Shown: in pieces, positions 32,177-42,446 of the stretch
Layout of the letters: every line of letters starts with the position of its first letter
Numbering within the stretch: the first letter of the stretch is position 1
Source: Hoeflea marina
GTDB taxonomy: Bacteria; Pseudomonadota; Alphaproteobacteria; Rhizobiales; Rhizobiaceae
Direction: 5' to 3'
Assembly: GCF_003182275.1 (NCBI RefSeq)
Contig: NZ_QGTR01000005.1
Span: 1-64,000 of the forward strand
DNA length: 64,000 nucleotides
Position numbers and translations under genes: made by a program
The notes under the pieces: generated by a model
What the model saw: the letters and a program-made list of their open reading frames with translations, nothing else
What the model was told of the DNA's origin: nothing
Database searches by the model: none

Positions 32177-32412
32177 CGGCGGATCGAAGCTGGGGCAGGC
32201 GCCGCCTCGACCGCGCTGTCCCCGGTGCGGGTCCGCGAAGCCGAGTGCTGCGCGCCAACGGTCACGGGACCCGTCGGATGCCGTCCGCCGTGCGCCGTGG
32301 CAGTGCCGAAAAGCGGGCGACGTCACCCGGATTGACTTGCCTGTCACAATTGCGCGGTCTATCCCGGAAGGGTATCCGCGAATGTGATTTCCCCCTCAGG
32401 AAGGTCCGCGAC

Positions 32413-34041
32413 GTGCCGCAACACGCATCCCCCCTGCGCCTGTTTCAGAACGCCCCGTTCCGAGCCCTCTGGACCGCCACGCTTGCCTCCAATCTCGGCG
32501 GCCTGATCCAGGCGGTCGGGGCCGGTTGGATGATGACCTCGATTGCAACATCCTCGGACATGGTGGCACTGGTGCAGGCCTCCACTGCGCTCCCGATCAT
32601 GCTGTTCTCGCTGCCTGCCGGTGCTCTCGCCGACGGACTGGACCGGCGCAAGATCATGCTCACCGCACAGATCTTCATGCTGCTGGTCTCGGTGGCGCTG
32701 ACGGTCTGCGCCTACACGGATCTGCTCACCCCCTGGCTGCTGCTCGGTTTCACCTTTCTAATCGGCTGCGGCACGGCGCTGCACAATCCCTCCTGGCAGT
32801 CCTCGATGGGCGACATCGTGCCGCGCGAAGACTTGCCGTCGGCGGTGCTGGTCAACTCCATGGGGTTCAACTTGATGCGCAGCGTCGGCCCGGCCATCGG
32901 CGGCGCCGTGGTTGCCGCCATCGGCGCCGCGGCAGCCTTCGCCATCAACGCCGCGAGCTATCTGACGCTGATCATCGCGCTTCTCCGCTGGACGCCGTTG
33001 CGGCCGGCGGCCACCCTCCCGCGCGAGGCCTTCGCCCCGGCCGTCGCCGCCGGCCTGCGCTATGTCGCCATGTCACCCAACCTGGTCAAGGTGATGTTCC
33101 GCGGCTTTCTCTTCGGATTCACGGCCATCGCGGTGCTCGCGCTGTTGCCGCTGGTGGCCCGCAACCTGCTCGGCGGCAGCGCCCTGACCTACGGCATCAT
33201 GCTCGGCTGCTTCGGTTTTGGCGCCATCGGCGGCGCCTTTGCCAGCGGGCCGCTCCGGGAGCGGTATTCCAACGAGACCATCGTTCGCTCCGCCTTCCTG
33301 GTCTTCTCCGCCGCCGTGGTGGTCCTTGGCCTGAGCCGGGAGATCTGGTTGAGCTGCCTGACGCTGCTCTTCTGCGGCGCCTGCTGGGTCATGGCCTTGT
33401 CGCTGTTCAACGCGACGGTGCAGCTGTCGACCCCGCGTTGGGTGGTCGGTCGCGCCCTCGCGCTTTACCAGACCGCCACCTTCGGCGGCATGGCCGGCGG
33501 CAGCTGGCTCTGGGGCACGATTGCCGATTCGCACGGCTCCGACCGGGCCCTGCTGATCTCCGGCGCCTGGCTGGTGCTCGGCGCCCTCGTCGGACTGAGG
33601 CTGCCGCTGCCTGAGTTCGAGGGCAACAATTTCGATCCCCTCGACCGCTTCAGCGAACCGCAGCTGCGGCTTGACCTGAAGTACCGCAGCGGTCCGATCA
33701 TGATCATGGTCGACTACGACATAGCTCAGGAGAACGTGCCGGCGTTTCTTGCCGCCATGGCCGCGCGACGGCGGATCCGCATTCGCGACGGCGCCCGGCA
33801 ATGGGCCTTGCTGCGCGACCTGGAGAATCCGGACATCTGGACTGAGACCTACCACGTCGCCACCTGGATCGAGTATGTCCGCCACAACCAGCGCCGCACC
33901 AAGGCCGACGCCGAATCCGCCGAGCGGCTCAGGGCGCTGCACAAGGGCGACAGGCCGCCGCATGTCCACAGGATGATCGAGCGTCAGACGGTCCCGCTGC
34001 GCGATGACATGCCGCTCAAAGACCATCCCGACATGCATTAG
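32413..34041 (+). CDS. MFS transporter (EntS-like, MFS_3) with a C-terminal soluble domain
   Basis: A 12-helix proton-driven exporter of about 542 residues. The first 400 residues match the MFS_3 group (enterobactin exporter-like), with DGLDRRKIMLTAQI as the conserved loop between helices 2 and 3. After the last helix about 130 residues remain, with IMIMVDYDIAQENVPAFLAAM and WTETYHVATWIEYVRHNQRRT, which resemble an antibiotic-biosynthesis monooxygenase-like (ABM) domain. The GTG at 32413 is preferred because AGGAAGG lies eight bases upstream and the helices begin soon after; the frame is open to 32245. The exported compound is unknown. Confidence 0.82.
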   Translation: MPQHASPLRLFQNAPFRALWTATLASNLGGLIQAVGAGWMMTSIATSSDMVALVQASTALPIMLFSLPAGALADGLDRRKIMLTAQIFMLLVSVALTVCAYTDLLTPWLLLGFTFLIGCGTALHNPSWQSSMGDIVPREDLPSAVLVNSMGFNLMRSVGPAIGGAVVAAIGAAAAFAINAASYLTLIIALLRWTPLRPAATLPREAFAPAVAAGLRYVAMSPNLVKVMFRGFLFGFTAIAVLALLPLVARNLLGGSALTYGIMLGCFGFGAIGGAFASGPLRERYSNETIVRSAFLVFSAAVVVLGLSREIWLSCLTLLFCGACWVMALSLFNATVQLSTPRWVVGRALALYQTATFGGMAGGSWLWGTIADSHGSDRALLISGAWLVLGALVGLRLPLPEFEGNNFDPLDRFSEPQLRLDLKYRSGPIMIMVDYDIAQENVPAFLAAMAARRRIRIRDGARQWALLRDLENPDIWTETYHVATWIEYVRHNQRRTKADAESAERLRALHKGDRPPHVHRMIERQTVPLRDDMPLKDHPDMH

Positions 34042-34180
34042 GGCATTTCCAGGCGAAGTGAATTTGCGGCAAGCCGATACCTTGCAGCGCGTCCGTGATC
34101 CAATGAAAGCAGAGCGCTCTGCGGCTCTTTGCAATCATGGATGTCGCAGTCCCGAAACCGCTGCCCACTTCCGGGTAACA
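34042..34180. repeat. palindromic intergenic element, copy A
   Basis: This gap between convergent genes begins GGGCATTTCC and contains GATCCAATGAAA (34097-34108) followed by the perfect palindrome GCAGAGCGCTCTGC (34109-34122). It ends with CCGAAACCGCTGCCCACTT..GGG, a block often seen in rhizobial intergenic repeats. The first two blocks recur in copy C at 60.0 kb. Confidence 0.6.
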
Positions 34181-34184
34181 TGCG

Positions 34185-35840
34185 TCAGGACAATTGTGCG
34201 CGAATCGCCCGTTCGGCCGACTGCAGCATCTCGAAGGCGGCGAACCGTTTGTCGTGCAGCACGGCGATCTCGCCGCCGGCCGGGAGGAAGACCGTGTCGA
34301 TGACCGACATCGCGCTCATGGCCTCGGCGAGAGCGGGATATCGGCCGGCCGCCACCGCTGCGAGCATGGCGGAGCCGAGCAGTACCGGCTCCTCCGTCGC
34401 GGTCACCGCCACCGGCACGCCGGTCGTGTCGGCGAGAACCTGGCGCACCAGGCCGCTTTGCGCGGCGCCTCCGCTGGCGACGATCAGCTCGATGCGAATG
34501 CCATCCGCGCCAAGCTTCTCCAGCAACTGCCTGAGCCCGTAACCGATGCCGCAGAGTCCGGCGACATAGAGGCCGACGAGCGACGGCACCCCGGTCTCGA
34601 GCCCCAGGCCGGAAATCACCGCTCTGGCTTCAGGATCGGCGAAGGGGGAGCGGTTGCCGAGAAATTCCGGAACCACCTGCACGCCGCCGGCCAGCAGCAC
34701 CGCCTGCGCCGTCGCGCCGCCCATCTCCGTCGCTTCCCGGTCGAGCCAGGCCACCAGCGACAGACCGTCTGCATCCGCCCGAGCCCGCGCCGCCGGCGCC
34801 GCCGGATGCAGCGTGACCAGATGATCGATCGCCGCGCCTGCCGCCGACTGACCACCCTCGTTGAGCCAGAGGCCGGGCACCATGGCCGAGAAATATGGGC
34901 CCCAGACGCCGTCGACGAAGACCGGCTCAGGGCTCGAGGCCATAGAGCAGGCGGAGGTTCCGAAGATGTAGGCGAGCCGCGAACTGACTCTGGGGTCGAA
35001 GCCGGCCACCTCCGCCCCGAGTGTTCCGATGCCGCCTGCATGGGCATCGATCAGCGCCGCACCGACGGCGGTGCCCTGCGCCAGGCCGAGATCGGCCGCG
35101 GCCGCGGCGGTCAGTCCGCCGCCCAGCGGGGTGCCCGCATCGACGATCTCGGTGCCGATCCGGGCGAAACCTTCGTTCGCCAGTTCGTCCAGGCCGATGG
35201 CCCTGAAATAATCTGCATCCCAGCGCTTCTCGTGCGCCAGATAGGTCCATTTGCAGGTCACTGTGCAGACCGAACGGCTCAGCGAGCCGGTCGAGCGCCA
35301 GGTCAGGTAGTCGGACAGATCGAAGAACTGCTCCGCGCTGGCGAAGGACTGCGGCAGGTTGCGCTTGAGCCAGAGCAGCTTCGGCGTTTCCATTTCCGGC
35401 GAGACGCGGCCGCCGACATAGCGCAGCACCGCGTGTCCGCCGGCATTGATCTCCGCCGCCTCGCCCGCGGCGCGATGATCCATCCAGACCATGACATTGC
35501 GCTGGGGGTCGCCCGACTGTCCCACGCCGACCGGCCCGCCTCCGGCCCCCACCAGCACCAGCGAGCATGTGGCATCAAATCCGATGCCGGCCACCTCGCC
35601 CGCAGGGACTCCTGCGGAAACCACCGCCTCGCGCACGCTGGCGCAGACGGCTGCCCAGATCTGCTCGCTGGACTGCTCGACCCGGTTTCCGCTGTCGTGC
35701 CATGTGCTGACCGGACGCTTTGCTGCGGCAAGCAGCCGGCCGTCCGCGTCGAAGACGCCGGCACGTGCGCTGCCGGTCCCGACATCGACGCCGATGAAGA
35801 ACCGGCAGCGGCTCGCGTCGGGGGTGTTGTCTGCGCTCAT
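34185..35840 (-). CDS. FGGY-family pentulose kinase
   Basis: Phosphorylates a ketopentose (probably D-ribulose) or a related sugar with ATP. It has 551 residues, typical of the ribulokinase-like FGGY subgroup. The N-terminal phosphate loop is FIGVDVGTGSARAGVFDADG, a second conserved block is GIGFDATCSLVLV, and the C-terminal half has the ASGGAAQSGLVRQVLAD region that binds adenine. It is the last gene of an ABC transporter-SDR-kinase operon on the minus strand. The order dehydrogenase then kinase is like the rhizobial ribitol genes rbtA/rbtB, hence the ribulose assignment, which is inference. Confidence 0.85.
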   Translation of the reverse strand: MSADNTPDASRCRFFIGVDVGTGSARAGVFDADGRLLAAAKRPVSTWHDSGNRVEQSSEQIWAAVCASVREAVVSAGVPAGEVAGIGFDATCSLVLVGAGGGPVGVGQSGDPQRNVMVWMDHRAAGEAAEINAGGHAVLRYVGGRVSPEMETPKLLWLKRNLPQSFASAEQFFDLSDYLTWRSTGSLSRSVCTVTCKWTYLAHEKRWDADYFRAIGLDELANEGFARIGTEIVDAGTPLGGGLTAAAAADLGLAQGTAVGAALIDAHAGGIGTLGAEVAGFDPRVSSRLAYIFGTSACSMASSPEPVFVDGVWGPYFSAMVPGLWLNEGGQSAAGAAIDHLVTLHPAAPAARARADADGLSLVAWLDREATEMGGATAQAVLLAGGVQVVPEFLGNRSPFADPEARAVISGLGLETGVPSLVGLYVAGLCGIGYGLRQLLEKLGADGIRIELIVASGGAAQSGLVRQVLADTTGVPVAVTATEEPVLLGSAMLAAVAAGRYPALAEAMSAMSVIDTVFLPAGGEIAVLHDKRFAAFEMLQSAERAIRAQLS

Positions 35841-35909
35841 GGGTTCGCCATTCGTGGGTGTTGGTCGGCCGCGGCCCGATGCCGCACGCGCATGTCGGCG
35901 CTCAGCCGC

Positions 35910-36638
35910 TCAAATGTCAACGCTTTGCGGCAGGATAACGAGATCGCGAATGGTGACGTTGCGCGGCCGCGTCAGCATGAAGAGCACCGCCTCGGCCACT
36001 TCCCCGGGCTGCATCAGGCTGCCGTTGGCGAGCGCCTCGTCCATCTTTTCCTTCGGCCAGTCGTCGAGCAGCGCGGTCACCACCGGGCCGGGCGCCACGG
36101 CACCGACGCGGATGCCGTGCCCCGCCACCTGCCGCCGCACCGTGTGCACAAAGGCCTGGATGGCGTGCTTGGACGCTGTGTAGATCGGCTCCCAGACCAC
36201 CGGCACCACGCCGGCCACCGAACTGGTGACGATGATGTCGCCACTCTTCTGCGCCACCATGTGCTGCAGGACCGCATGAACCGAGCGGAACACCGCGTTG
36301 ATGTTGAGATTGAGCATCCGGTCCCAGGCATCGGGATCGCCGGTGACCACGTCGCCGCCGACATAGGAGCCGGCATTGGCATGGAAGATGTCGAGGCCGC
36401 CCGCCTTTTCAAGGATCTGGGGGACCATGGTGGCGACGCTCGAGGGGTCCATCAGATCGATCACCAGGGGAATGGCACCGGGCCCCATGTCCGCGCACAG
36501 GCCGGCAAGCCGGTCCTCCGCGCGATCGACGAGCACGACAGTCGCCCCCGCCCTGAGCATCGCCCGGGCGCATTCCAATCCGATCCCCGACGCCGCGCCG
36601 GTGACGGCGGCGATCTTTCCGTTCAGTGTGTCAGTCAT
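35910..36638 (-). CDS. SDR family polyol dehydrogenase (RbtA-like)
   Basis: An NAD(P)-dependent short-chain dehydrogenase of 242 residues. The cofactor loop is [13 protein letters not shown], followed by VLVDRAED (acidic residue favouring NAD) and the catalytic YTASKHAI. It probably oxidises a polyol taken up by the adjacent ABC transporter to the ketose that the FGGY kinase then phosphorylates. Ribitol to D-ribulose fits best. It lies 26 bases after the permease gene and 69 bases before the kinase gene. Confidence 0.83.
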   Translation of the reverse strand: MTDTLNGKIAAVTGAASGIGLECARAMLRAGATVVLVDRAEDRLAGLCADMGPGAIPLVIDLMDPSSVATMVPQILEKAGGLDIFHANAGSYVGGDVVTGDPDAWDRMLNLNINAVFRSVHAVLQHMVAQKSGDIIVTSSVAGVVPVVWEPIYTASKHAIQAFVHTVRRQVAGHGIRVGAVAPGPVVTALLDDWPKEKMDEALANGSLMQPGEVAEAVLFMLTRPRNVTIRDLVILPQSVDI

Positions 36639-36664
36639 GAGTGGGTTCCTTGCAACCGGTGCCG

Positions 36665-37920
36665 TTACGCGCGGCCGTGCGAGACGCGGCTCTGGCGCGC
36701 CAGGGAATCAACGATCACGGCGATGGCGAGCACACCACCGGTGATCATGTAGCGGAGCGACGACGACAGGTTGAGCAGCGTCAGCCCGTTGGCGATCGAC
36801 TGGATGACGATGATGCCGAGCAGCGCCGACCAGGCATTGCCCCGACCGCCGAACAGGCTGGTACCGCCGATCACCGCCGCGGCGATGGCATTGAGATTGA
36901 CGTCGCCCGTGCCCGCCTGCTGGCTGGCCGACGCCAGCCGCGCCGACGACAGCACGCCGCCGAGTGCGGCGAACATAGAGCACAGCATGAAGGCCGAGAT
37001 GTAGATCCGGCGCACGCTGATGCCGGCTCGGCGCGCCGCTTCCGCGTTGCCGCCCACCGCCGTCATCGACCGGCCCCACTTGGTGCGGGTCAGCGCGTAG
37101 TTCATCACCACCACAAGCCCGACGAACAGGCCGAACATCCACGGCACCCCGCGCCCGGTGTTGAGGTAGAAGACGATGCCGACGAGGCCCGCGGCGATGG
37201 CCGAGGCCTTGAGCACCAGCCCGCCCGTCGAGCCCGGGGTGAGATTGGCATTGCGGCGCTGGTCCATTGCCCTGAGGCCGGTGTAAAGGATCACCAGGCC
37301 GGGAAGCAGCGCCAGCAGATAGGAAACCCAGGCCGGCATGATCATGAGCTGGCCGAAATTCACCATGCCCGAGCCATAGGGCAGGTTGATCGAGCCGGTA
37401 GAGCCGAGCATGTAGAGCTGTAGCCCGAGCAGGGCGAGCAGGCCGGACAGCGTCGAGACGAAGCTCGGCATCCCGAGCCGCGTCCGCAGCGAGGCGTAGA
37501 TGGCCCCGACGATGGCGCCCATGGTCACCGCGGCAGCGATGGCCAGCGGCAGCGGCACGCCCTGGTTGACCCAGAGCACGCCGATCAGCGCCGAGCCGAC
37601 CCCGCTCATCGAACCCACCGACAGGTCGATCTCGCCCAGCATCAGCACGCAGACAATGCCGAGCGCAATCACGCCGACGGTGGAGCAGTCAAACAGAAGA
37701 TTGACCAGATTGTTGGCCGAAAGGAACACCGGATTGAGGCTGGTGAACACGCTCCAGATGATCAGCAGGCCCACCACCACGGGCAGCGAGCCGAGATCGC
37801 CGGATTTCACCCGGTTGAAGAAGGAGCCGACCGCCCCGGAGATGCCGGTGGCATGGCTGACGCGCACGTCGCTGCGGTCGAGCTGGGTGGGTGCGGGCTT
37901 CGCGACGGGAATGTCGTTGC

Positions 37921-37924
<4 letters not shown>
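36665..37924 (-). CDS. sugar ABC transporter permease (RbsC/FrcC family)
   Basis: An inner-membrane permease of 419 residues with about 10-12 helices, belonging to the ribose/fructose branched-chain type (BPD_transp_2). Characteristic blocks are [20 protein letters not shown] near residue 95 and [19 protein letters not shown] near 350. Its start overlaps the ATPase stop by four bases (ATGA). It is longer than RbsC (about 320), like XylH/FrcC proteins. Confidence 0.9.
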
Positions 37925-38742
<818 letters not shown>

Positions 38743-38789
38743 GGCGGATACTCCTGCCGGCGCGGTCCGGATTGGCTGGAGACGATGTC

Positions 38790-38819
38790 TCGCCCGGCCG
38801 CGCGAACGCGGCCGGGCGA
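38790..38819 (-). terminator. hairpin between binding-protein and ATPase genes
   Basis: A perfect 13-bp stem (38790-38802 with 38807-38819, TCGCCCGGCCGCG and its complement) with a 4-base loop lies 11 bases after the binding-protein stop. It has no T run, so it is probably a 3'-end stabiliser or partial attenuator that allows more binding protein than membrane components. Confidence 0.7.
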
Positions 38820-38830
38820 TGTTCACAGGA

Positions 38831-39883
38831 TCACTTGATGCCGAGTTCGTCACAGCCTTCCGCATAGCGGCCGGTGCAGAGTTCGGCAGCGGTGTTGATG
38901 CCCTTGTCGATGATCTCGGCCTTCAGGTTTTCGCGGGTGACCACCGCGGGCACGAACAACTGCGAGGGCGTGTCGTAGAGCGTCATCTCTGCGGCGGGCG
39001 TCTCGCCGTTGAGCATCTTGACGGCCACATTCGCGGCCGCGGCCGCGACGATCTCCGAGGGCTTGGAGATGGTGTTGTACTGGTCGCCGGCGATGATCAG
39101 CTGAAGCGCCGCGATCGTCGCATCGTTGCCGGTGACCGGCGGAACCGGATCGATCCCGGCCGCCTTGAAGGCCGCGATGGCGCCGCCGCCGGTGCCGTCA
39201 TTGGCCGCCACCACGCCGATGATGTCGGCGCCGAAGCGGGTGATCTGGCCGCTTGCCCATTCCTGTGCCTTCGGCGGCGCCCAGTCCGGCGTGTCGAACT
39301 CGGCCAGCGTCTTGTAACCGCCTGCCGCGATGCCTTCGTGGATGCCGTCCTTGATCAGTCCCGCTGCGGCATCTGTGGGCGAGCCATTGATCTGCAGCAC
39401 GCCGCCCTTGTCGGTGGGCACGCCCATTTGCTTGAGATGGTTCATCAGCGATTCGGCGATTGCCTTGCCGATGCCCTGATTGTCGAAGGACACGTAGTAG
39501 TCGGCGGTCTTGCCGGGGATCGGCCGGTCATAGGCGATGACCTTGATGCCCTGCGCCTGGGCAAGGCTGACCAGCGACGCGGCGGCGCTCGAATCGACGG
39601 GATCGAGCACGATCACCTTCGCTCCCTGGGTGATGACCGAGTTGAACTGCTGTTGCTGCAGGGCCACGTCGGCATTGGCATTCTGGTAGATCACGGTGCA
39701 GTCGGGACAGAGCTTGGTCATCTCGGCCTTGAAGCCCGGGAAGTCGTGCTGCTCGTAGCGGGTCGATGCCTGGTCGGGCATCAGGAAGGCGACCGTGCCC
39801 GCGGTTTGCGCAAGCGCGGCGCCGCTCATCAGGATGGCGGTCAGCGCTGCGGCGCCGGTGAGTTTCATGGCTGTGGTAATCAT
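38831..39883 (-). CDS. sugar ABC transporter substrate-binding protein
   Basis: A periplasmic binding protein of 350 residues from the ribose-binding (Peripla_BP_4) type. The signal peptide of about 25 residues ends at ALAQ, followed by GTVAFLMPDQASTRYE and PDCTVIYQNANADVALQQQQ, which resemble xylose/fructose-type binders (XylF, FrcB). Cysteines near 58 and 337 and a C-terminal CTGRYAEGCDEL may form disulfides. It is the first structural gene of the operon and is followed by a strong hairpin. Candidate ligands are pentitols such as ribitol. Confidence 0.9.
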   Translation of the reverse strand: MITTAMKLTGAAALTAILMSGAALAQTAGTVAFLMPDQASTRYEQHDFPGFKAEMTKLCPDCTVIYQNANADVALQQQQFNSVITQGAKVIVLDPVDSSAAASLVSLAQAQGIKVIAYDRPIPGKTADYYVSFDNQGIGKAIAESLMNHLKQMGVPTDKGGVLQINGSPTDAAAGLIKDGIHEGIAAGGYKTLAEFDTPDWAPPKAQEWASGQITRFGADIIGVVAANDGTGGGAIAAFKAAGIDPVPPVTGNDATIAALQLIIAGDQYNTISKPSEIVAAAAANVAVKMLNGETPAAEMTLYDTPSQLFVPAVVTRENLKAEIIDKGINTAAELCTGRYAEGCDELGIK

Positions 39884-40124
39884 CGGGCTTTCTCCGTTTC
39901 AATCAGGTCTGCGGATCCGCAGGGTCTCCGGCCTGGCCGGCCTTGCGGCAACACGTGGTATCAAGTCGATGTCAGGGACCTCCCCGGACATCCGGATCGA
40001 TCTTCGTCGATGTGCGGCCGGCGTCGGCCGGCCGGAATTCAGGACGCGCGAAGCCGCCACGGAATGGCAGCTGCAGCCCCGCGTCCCGTCCTGGCGATGG
40101 TATTCCTCCCTTCCTCCCTCTGGT

Positions 40125-41009
40125 TCAGGCGGCCTCCACCGCCCTGATATTCTTGCGGAGCAGGCTCCTGAAGCGCGAGGGCGACATGCCCTTCTGCGCC
40201 AGGAACCGGCGGTTGAAGTTCGATATGTTGTTGAATCCGGCGGAAAAGCAGATCTCTGTGATCGCCATCTCACCGCGGTTCATCAGCAACTGGCAGGCCA
40301 GATTGATCCTGAGCCGGTTGACATATTCGACCAGCGCCATGCCGGTATGCCGGCGAAACGAGCGCGAGAACGAACTCGGGCTCAGCCCCGCGAGATCAGC
40401 CAGGTCGCTTTCGCTGAAAGGCTCGGTCAGGTGACCGCTGATATAGGCCAGCGCCTCGTTGATGCCCGTCGACATGAAGCCGGACGGGTCGGGCAGGTAG
40501 CGCGAGCTGGTCAGCGCCTTGGTGCCCGTTGCCCGGCTGAGAGCGCCCAACACGGCCATGAACAGTTCGATGCGGCGAATGCCCCGGGCGTGCACCAGTT
40601 CGGCCAGCATCGGCGCCACCAGCTCGGCCGTGTGCAGCGAAAACAGTGCCCCGCGCCGGCTGAGTTCCAGTACGTCCCGCGAAGCCTGCAATTCCGGCAG
40701 GGCCTTCGTGGCGTCCGCGAGAAACTGTTCGGAAAACTGCACCACCCGGCCGCGCAGCGGCAGCACCGCGCCGGGCGGCACGTCGCTGACCCAGTTGTGC
40801 GGCAGGTTCGGGCCGGTGAGCACCAGGTTTCCGGGCTCGAATTCCCCTATGAAGTCGCCGACGAAGTACTGGCCGCTGGTGTCGACCACGTGATGGATCT
40901 CGTACTCCGGATGAAAATGCCACCGCACCGTATGGAACGGCAGGCCGTGCTCCCAGGCCTTGAACGATTCCGAGCGGCCTATCTGAACGACTTCCAGGTC
41001 TGGGTTCAT
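40125..41009 (-). CDS. AraC family transcriptional regulator
   Basis: A 294-residue activator with an N-terminal cupin domain for effector binding (YEIHHVVDTSGQYFVG, GNLVLTGPNLPHNW) and a C-terminal pair of helix-turn-helix motifs (LADLAGLSPSSFSRSFRRHTG and ITEICFSAGFNNISNFNRRF). It is upstream of, and on the same strand as, the binding-protein gene with 241 bases between, so it probably controls the polyol operon in response to its sugar. Direct evidence is lacking. Confidence 0.88.
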   Translation of the reverse strand: MNPDLEVVQIGRSESFKAWEHGLPFHTVRWHFHPEYEIHHVVDTSGQYFVGDFIGEFEPGNLVLTGPNLPHNWVSDVPPGAVLPLRGRVVQFSEQFLADATKALPELQASRDVLELSRRGALFSLHTAELVAPMLAELVHARGIRRIELFMAVLGALSRATGTKALTSSRYLPDPSGFMSTGINEALAYISGHLTEPFSESDLADLAGLSPSSFSRSFRRHTGMALVEYVNRLRINLACQLLMNRGEMAITEICFSAGFNNISNFNRRFLAQKGMSPSRFRSLLRKNIRAVEAA

Positions 41010-41295
41010 ATCTCGCTCCTCCCTTTTCCGTCGGCCGGGTCGTGCCGGGCCTCGGCGCCTCCTCCCAAAGGCTGCGGCTTGAACTCCGCGATGACCAAAG
41101 CTTAGCCGCGCAGTGTCACGCCCGCTACTACGCCTTCAACGTCTGATCGATACTTTTTTGACATTGTTATGGCGTCTGACGCGAGTTTCGCCCAATGCCA
41201 GGGCGCCCCGGCAATCCTGTCGCCTGACGACGGAACACGCACGACTTTCCGGTCGGAACGGATCTCATCCGCTTTGAATGGAGTGACCGCCGGCG

Positions 41296-42321
41296 TCAGG
41301 CGCTTTGGCGGCCGATGACCTTGAAGCCGACATCGATCGTGGAATCGGTGAGCCTGTGTCCGCCAATCCGCTTCAACAGCGCATCGGCCGCGGTGTGGCC
41401 GAGAACGTCACGGTCGACGCGCACGGTGGTCAGCTTCGGCACCGTGTGGGCGGCAAAGTCCATGTCGCCGAAGCCGATGACCGCCACATCGCCAGGGACC
41501 TTCAGGCTGCGAGCCTGCGCCTCGATCAGCACCCCATGCGCAAACAGATCGGAGCTGCACTGGATCACGCCCGAGGTGAACCCGTTGCGCATCAGCCCGG
41601 CAAGCCCCTCGCGACCGTTCTTGATCGAGGCCGATCCCTCGCAGACATGCTCCACCGGCGCCGCGCCGCCGAGCGCTATGAATTCGCTGCAGAAGGCATC
41701 CTTGCGCCTGAGCGCGCGCTGATCCGGCGCCGTCAGCACGCCGGCCTGGCGGTATCCCCTCTGCCAGGCGAACCTGGCCATCGCCCGCCCGGTCTCGACA
41801 TGGGAAAAGCCGACGCTGATGTCGATGGGACTTTCAGACGTATCCCAGACCTCCACCACCGGCAGCCCGGCGCCGAGCAGCATCCGGCGGCAGTCAGGCG
41901 AATGGTTGACACCGGTCAGCAGAATGCCTTCGGGCTGGCGCGACAGCAGATTCTGCACCATCGCCGCTTCCTCCTGCTCGTCAAAACCGGTTTCGGCCAG
42001 GATGATCTGATAGCCGGCCTGCCGCATGGCCTCAATGAAGGGCCGCAGGAAACTTGAATAGGTGATGTTGGTGATCGACGGTATCAGCGCCGCAATGATG
42101 CCCGAGCGTCGCGACGCCAGTGCCCCGGCAACCAGATTGGGCACGAAACCGGTGGCGCGGATCGCCTCGTTGATGCGCGCCAACGTGGCGGGCGCCACCT
42201 TTTCCGGATGATTGAGCGCCCGCGATACGCTGACCTGTGACACGCCAGCGATCCGCGCGACCATCTCCATGGTGATCGGACCGGCCTTCTTGCCACCTGG
42301 CTGCATCGCTTCACTGTCCAT
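41296..42321 (-). CDS. LacI family transcriptional regulator
   Basis: A 341-residue repressor. The N-terminal HTH is ITMEMVARIAGVSQVSVSRAL, the hinge helix region is VAGALASRRSG, and the rest is the periplasmic-binding-like effector domain (IIAALIPSITNITYSS to DVAVIGFGDMDFA). The group is GntR-like (gluconate repressor), which often senses sugar acids. It lies downstream of the tctCBA genes on the same strand and most likely represses them and the divergent dehydratase operon through the palindromes at 45664 and 45784. The start at MDSEAMQ is chosen by homology. Confidence 0.9.
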   Translation of the reverse strand: MDSEAMQPGGKKAGPITMEMVARIAGVSQVSVSRALNHPEKVAPATLARINEAIRATGFVPNLVAGALASRRSGIIAALIPSITNITYSSFLRPFIEAMRQAGYQIILAETGFDEQEEAAMVQNLLSRQPEGILLTGVNHSPDCRRMLLGAGLPVVEVWDTSESPIDISVGFSHVETGRAMARFAWQRGYRQAGVLTAPDQRALRRKDAFCSEFIALGGAAPVEHVCEGSASIKNGREGLAGLMRNGFTSGVIQCSSDLFAHGVLIEAQARSLKVPGDVAVIGFGDMDFAAHTVPKLTTVRVDRDVLGHTAADALLKRIGGHRLTDSTIDVGFKVIGRQSA

Positions 42322-42446
42322 CCGGGCTTTGCGCAAATCGGGACCACATGGTTGTTTCGGAAGCTGGACCGCCTGCCGCTGGCGGTCCGGAGTCACTGTC
42401 TTGCATGTCCTTCGCCGGCCTTGCAAGTCACGCGGCCGGCTGGATG

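Noticed and set aside
34194-36752. An 850-codon open frame opposite the kinase and dehydrogenase genes
   Set aside because: It spans two unrelated real genes and their gap on the opposite strand and carries no recognisable domain.
39910-39921. A 12-bp palindrome TGCGGATCCGCA upstream of the binding-protein gene
   Set aside because: Short palindromes of this kind are expected by chance in GC-rich DNA, and no second copy was found near the operon.
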